Positions 24,748-25,919 of a DNA stretch of 25,919 nucleotides are shown here, in pieces. Origin of the DNA: CAYOSU01 sp964541255 (GTDB lineage: Bacteria; Bacillota; Clostridia; Christensenellales; CAMQZB01). The notes under the pieces were generated by a model. That model did no database searches. It was given only the letters and a program-made list of their open reading frames with translations, and had not been told where the DNA came from. The DNA lies in assembly GCA_964541255.1 (NCBI GenBank), contig CAZIPL010000020.1, forward strand, positions 1 through 25,919. Direction: 5' to 3'. How positions within the stretch are numbered: the stretch's first letter is position 1; each line of letters starts with the position of its first letter. A program made the translations under genes and the position numbers.

Positions 24748-24982
24748 TTAATTCAGTTATTTCAACGAGATACTTAATGTTATCTTTCGCAGAAGCCGCC
24801 TTGACTATCGTTCTGATCGCCTTAGCGATTTTGCCTTGTTTTCCGATAACCTTGCCCATATCCTCAGAGCGGAGTTTGACAACGATATTTACAGTTGTTT
24901 CGTCGGTTTTTGTTTCTTCAACGACAAATTCAGCGCCCTCACCCAAAAACCTCGAAACAATATACTCTACCAATTCTCTCAT
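24740..24982 (-). CDS. khpA: KhpA-type single KH-domain RNA-binding protein (YlqC)
   Basis: An 80-residue protein consisting of one KH domain. The RNA-binding loop is GKQG within MGKVIGKQGKIAKAIRT (47-63). In Gram-positives KhpA partners KhpB (Jag) and influences cell elongation and division through RNA binding. It lies 13 bases after rpsP and before rimM, the standard rpsP-khpA-rimM-trmD order. The ribosome site is weak (AGG only). Confidence 0.93.
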   Translation of the reverse strand: MRELVEYIVSRFLGEGAEFVVEETKTDETTVNIVVKLRSEDMGKVIGKQGKIAKAIRTIVKAASAKDNIKYLVEITELNG

Positions 24983-24995
24983 TTCAAAAACCTAA

Positions 24996-25289
24996 TTATT
25001 TGCTCTTTTTCGTTTTGGTCTTGGAAGGAGAAAGCTTATCGGATTTCTCGATAACGCCTGCTCTGACAAGAAGTGACTTAACGGTTTCTGTCGGCTGTAC
25101 GCCTTTAGAAAGCCAATACTGAGCGCGTTCAGCGTTGATTACGAGTTCGGGATTAGAAAGAGTAGGATTATAATGTCCCAAATTCTCGATGTATTCAGCA
25201 TCACGTGCAGCTCTCGAATCGCAAACTACGATTCTGTAGGTGGGAGCCTTCTTAGCTCCGAGTCTTGTCAATCTCATTTTTACTGCCAT
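24996..25289 (-). CDS. rpsP: 30S ribosomal protein S16
   Basis: A small-subunit assembly protein. The 97 residues include MRLTRLGAKKAPTYRIVVCDSRAARD (5-30), IENLGHYNP and the RAQYWLSKGVQPTETV block. A lysine-rich tail follows. The ATG at 25289 has GGAGG about ten bases upstream, slightly far but the only candidate. It lies 35 bases after ffh. Confidence 0.98.
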   Translation of the reverse strand: MAVKMRLTRLGAKKAPTYRIVVCDSRAARDAEYIENLGHYNPTLSNPELVINAERAQYWLSKGVQPTETVKSLLVRAGVIEKSDKLSPSKTKTKKSK

Positions 25290-25324
25290 AATTATATGAC
25301 CTCCAATTAAATTCTTTATTTATT

Positions 25325-25919
25325 TCAGAAAGGTAATCTCGGCATTCTGCCTTTTTTGCCTTTACCGAACATCTTCATCATTTGTTTCATTTGATCGAAT
25401 TGCTTCAATAACTTATTAACGTCATTGACTGAATTTCCGCTTCCTATTGCAATTCTCTTTCTTCGAGAACCGGATATAATCTCGGGATGCAAACGTTCTT
25501 CCTTTGTCATAGAAAGAATAATAGCTTTTTGTCGTTCCAAAAGCTTCTCATCAACCTTTGCGTCTTTCAAATTCAGCTTATTTGCCCCGGGAATCATACT
25601 GAGCATAGAAGATATATCCCCCATGTTCTTGACGCTATCCATCTGAACTAAGTAATCTTCAAAGTTAAAAGTATTTTCGCGAAGATTCTTTTCCATGCGC
25701 TTCATCTGCTCTTCGGTAACGGCGTTTTGCGCCTTATCGATCAACGTCAATACATCGCCCATTCCGAGAATTCGAGACGCCATTCTATCCGGATAAAACG
25801 GTTCGAGATCCCCAAACTTCTCGCCTATTGAGCTGAATTTTATCGGTTTACCCGTTACAGCCCTAATTGAAAGAGCCGCACCGCCTCTCGTATCGCCGTC
25901 AAGCTTAGTGAGAACAACG
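25325..25919 (-). CDS. ffh: Signal recognition particle protein Ffh (5' part beyond the window)
   Basis: Ffh binds 4.5S/6S RNA and signal sequences and brings ribosomes to FtsY at the membrane. Only the last 197 residues are here. The visible part starts in the GTPase domain with VVLTKLDGDTRGGAALS, containing the G4 TKLD, then FYPDRMASRILGMGD, where the linker begins. The methionine-rich M domain follows, with SGSRRKRIAIGSG, the SRP-RNA binding helix, and a MMKMFGKGKKGRMP tail. The reading frame is open to the right edge, so a Met at 25783 is internal and not the start. Confidence 0.96.
   Translation of the reverse strand, partial: VVLTKLDGDTRGGAALSIRAVTGKPIKFSSIGEKFGDLEPFYPDRMASRILGMGDVLTLIDKAQNAVTEEQMKRMEKNLRENTFNFEDYLVQMDSVKNMGDISSMLSMIPGANKLNLKDAKVDEKLLERQKAIILSMTKEERLHPEIISGSRRKRIAIGSGNSVNDVNKLLKQFDQMKQMMKMFGKGKKGRMPRLPF

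Noticed and set aside
25325..25783. A separate 152-residue protein starting at an internal Met
   Set aside because: The frame continues open to the window edge with SRP54 GTPase motifs, so it is the end of ffh.
1..25919. CRISPR array, insertion sequence, prophage or toxin-antitoxin module
   Set aside because: No regularly spaced repeats, transposase or integrase motifs, or small paired toxin-like genes were seen; all sizeable frames are explained by housekeeping genes.

Overview
The window reads as a core chromosomal segment of an AT-rich, Gram-positive-type bacterium (Bacillota, probably Clostridia-like). This rests on the gene content: RqcH, SepF, RbgA, KhpA, TrmFO, HslUV, and a five-finger topoisomerase I. 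It also rests on gene order, because ffh-rpsP-khpA-rimM-trmD-rbgA-rnhB ... dprA-topA-trmFO-hslV-hslU follows the well-known Bacillus-type order with a few changes. I cannot place it below class level. I see no phage, insertion sequence, CRISPR array or plasmid feature. Almost all of the sequence is gene, and neighbouring genes often overlap by 1 to 23 bases.

Layout, low to high coordinates. (1) Positions 1-1895: tig then clpP on the minus strand; clpP runs off the left edge. (2) 1836-4719: a divergent plus-strand pair, rqcH overlapping a methyltransferase gene, closed by a hairpin terminator at 4788-4837. These are the only plus-strand genes. (3) 4955-7304, minus: yggS-sepF-lspA-rluA-family synthase. 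(4) 7481-19013, minus: one tightly packed run, comM-dprA-topA-trmFO-hslV-hslU-hisS-rseC-thioredoxin-like-glyA-tRNA-Pro(GGG), ended by a strong intrinsic terminator. (5) 19088-21232, minus: a 670-residue PMT-type glycosyltransferase with its own promoter. (6) 21244-21769, minus: rplS alone, with its own promoter, leader and terminator. (7) 21780-25919, minus: ffh(partial)-rpsP-khpA-rimM-trmD-rbgA-rnhB-yraN.

Functionally the window is mostly about making and policing proteins: ribosomal proteins L19 and S16, ribosome assembly (RbgA, RimM), tRNA modification (TrmD, TrmFO, RluA-type synthase), charging (HisRS), membrane targeting (Ffh), nascent-chain folding (trigger factor), rescue of stalled chains (RqcH), and two ATP-dependent protease systems (ClpP, HslUV). 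A DNA-processing block (ComM, DprA, TopA, RNase HII, YraN) lies in the same runs.

I did not find a clear new multi-gene system. The best leads are: the methyltransferase translationally coupled to rqcH and divergent from tig-clpP; a thioredoxin-like protein that lacks the first active-site cysteine and overlaps rseC; a SepF reduced to its core domain; and the PMT-type protein with an extra beta-rich region after its first membrane helix. All are inferences from reading, with no database search.
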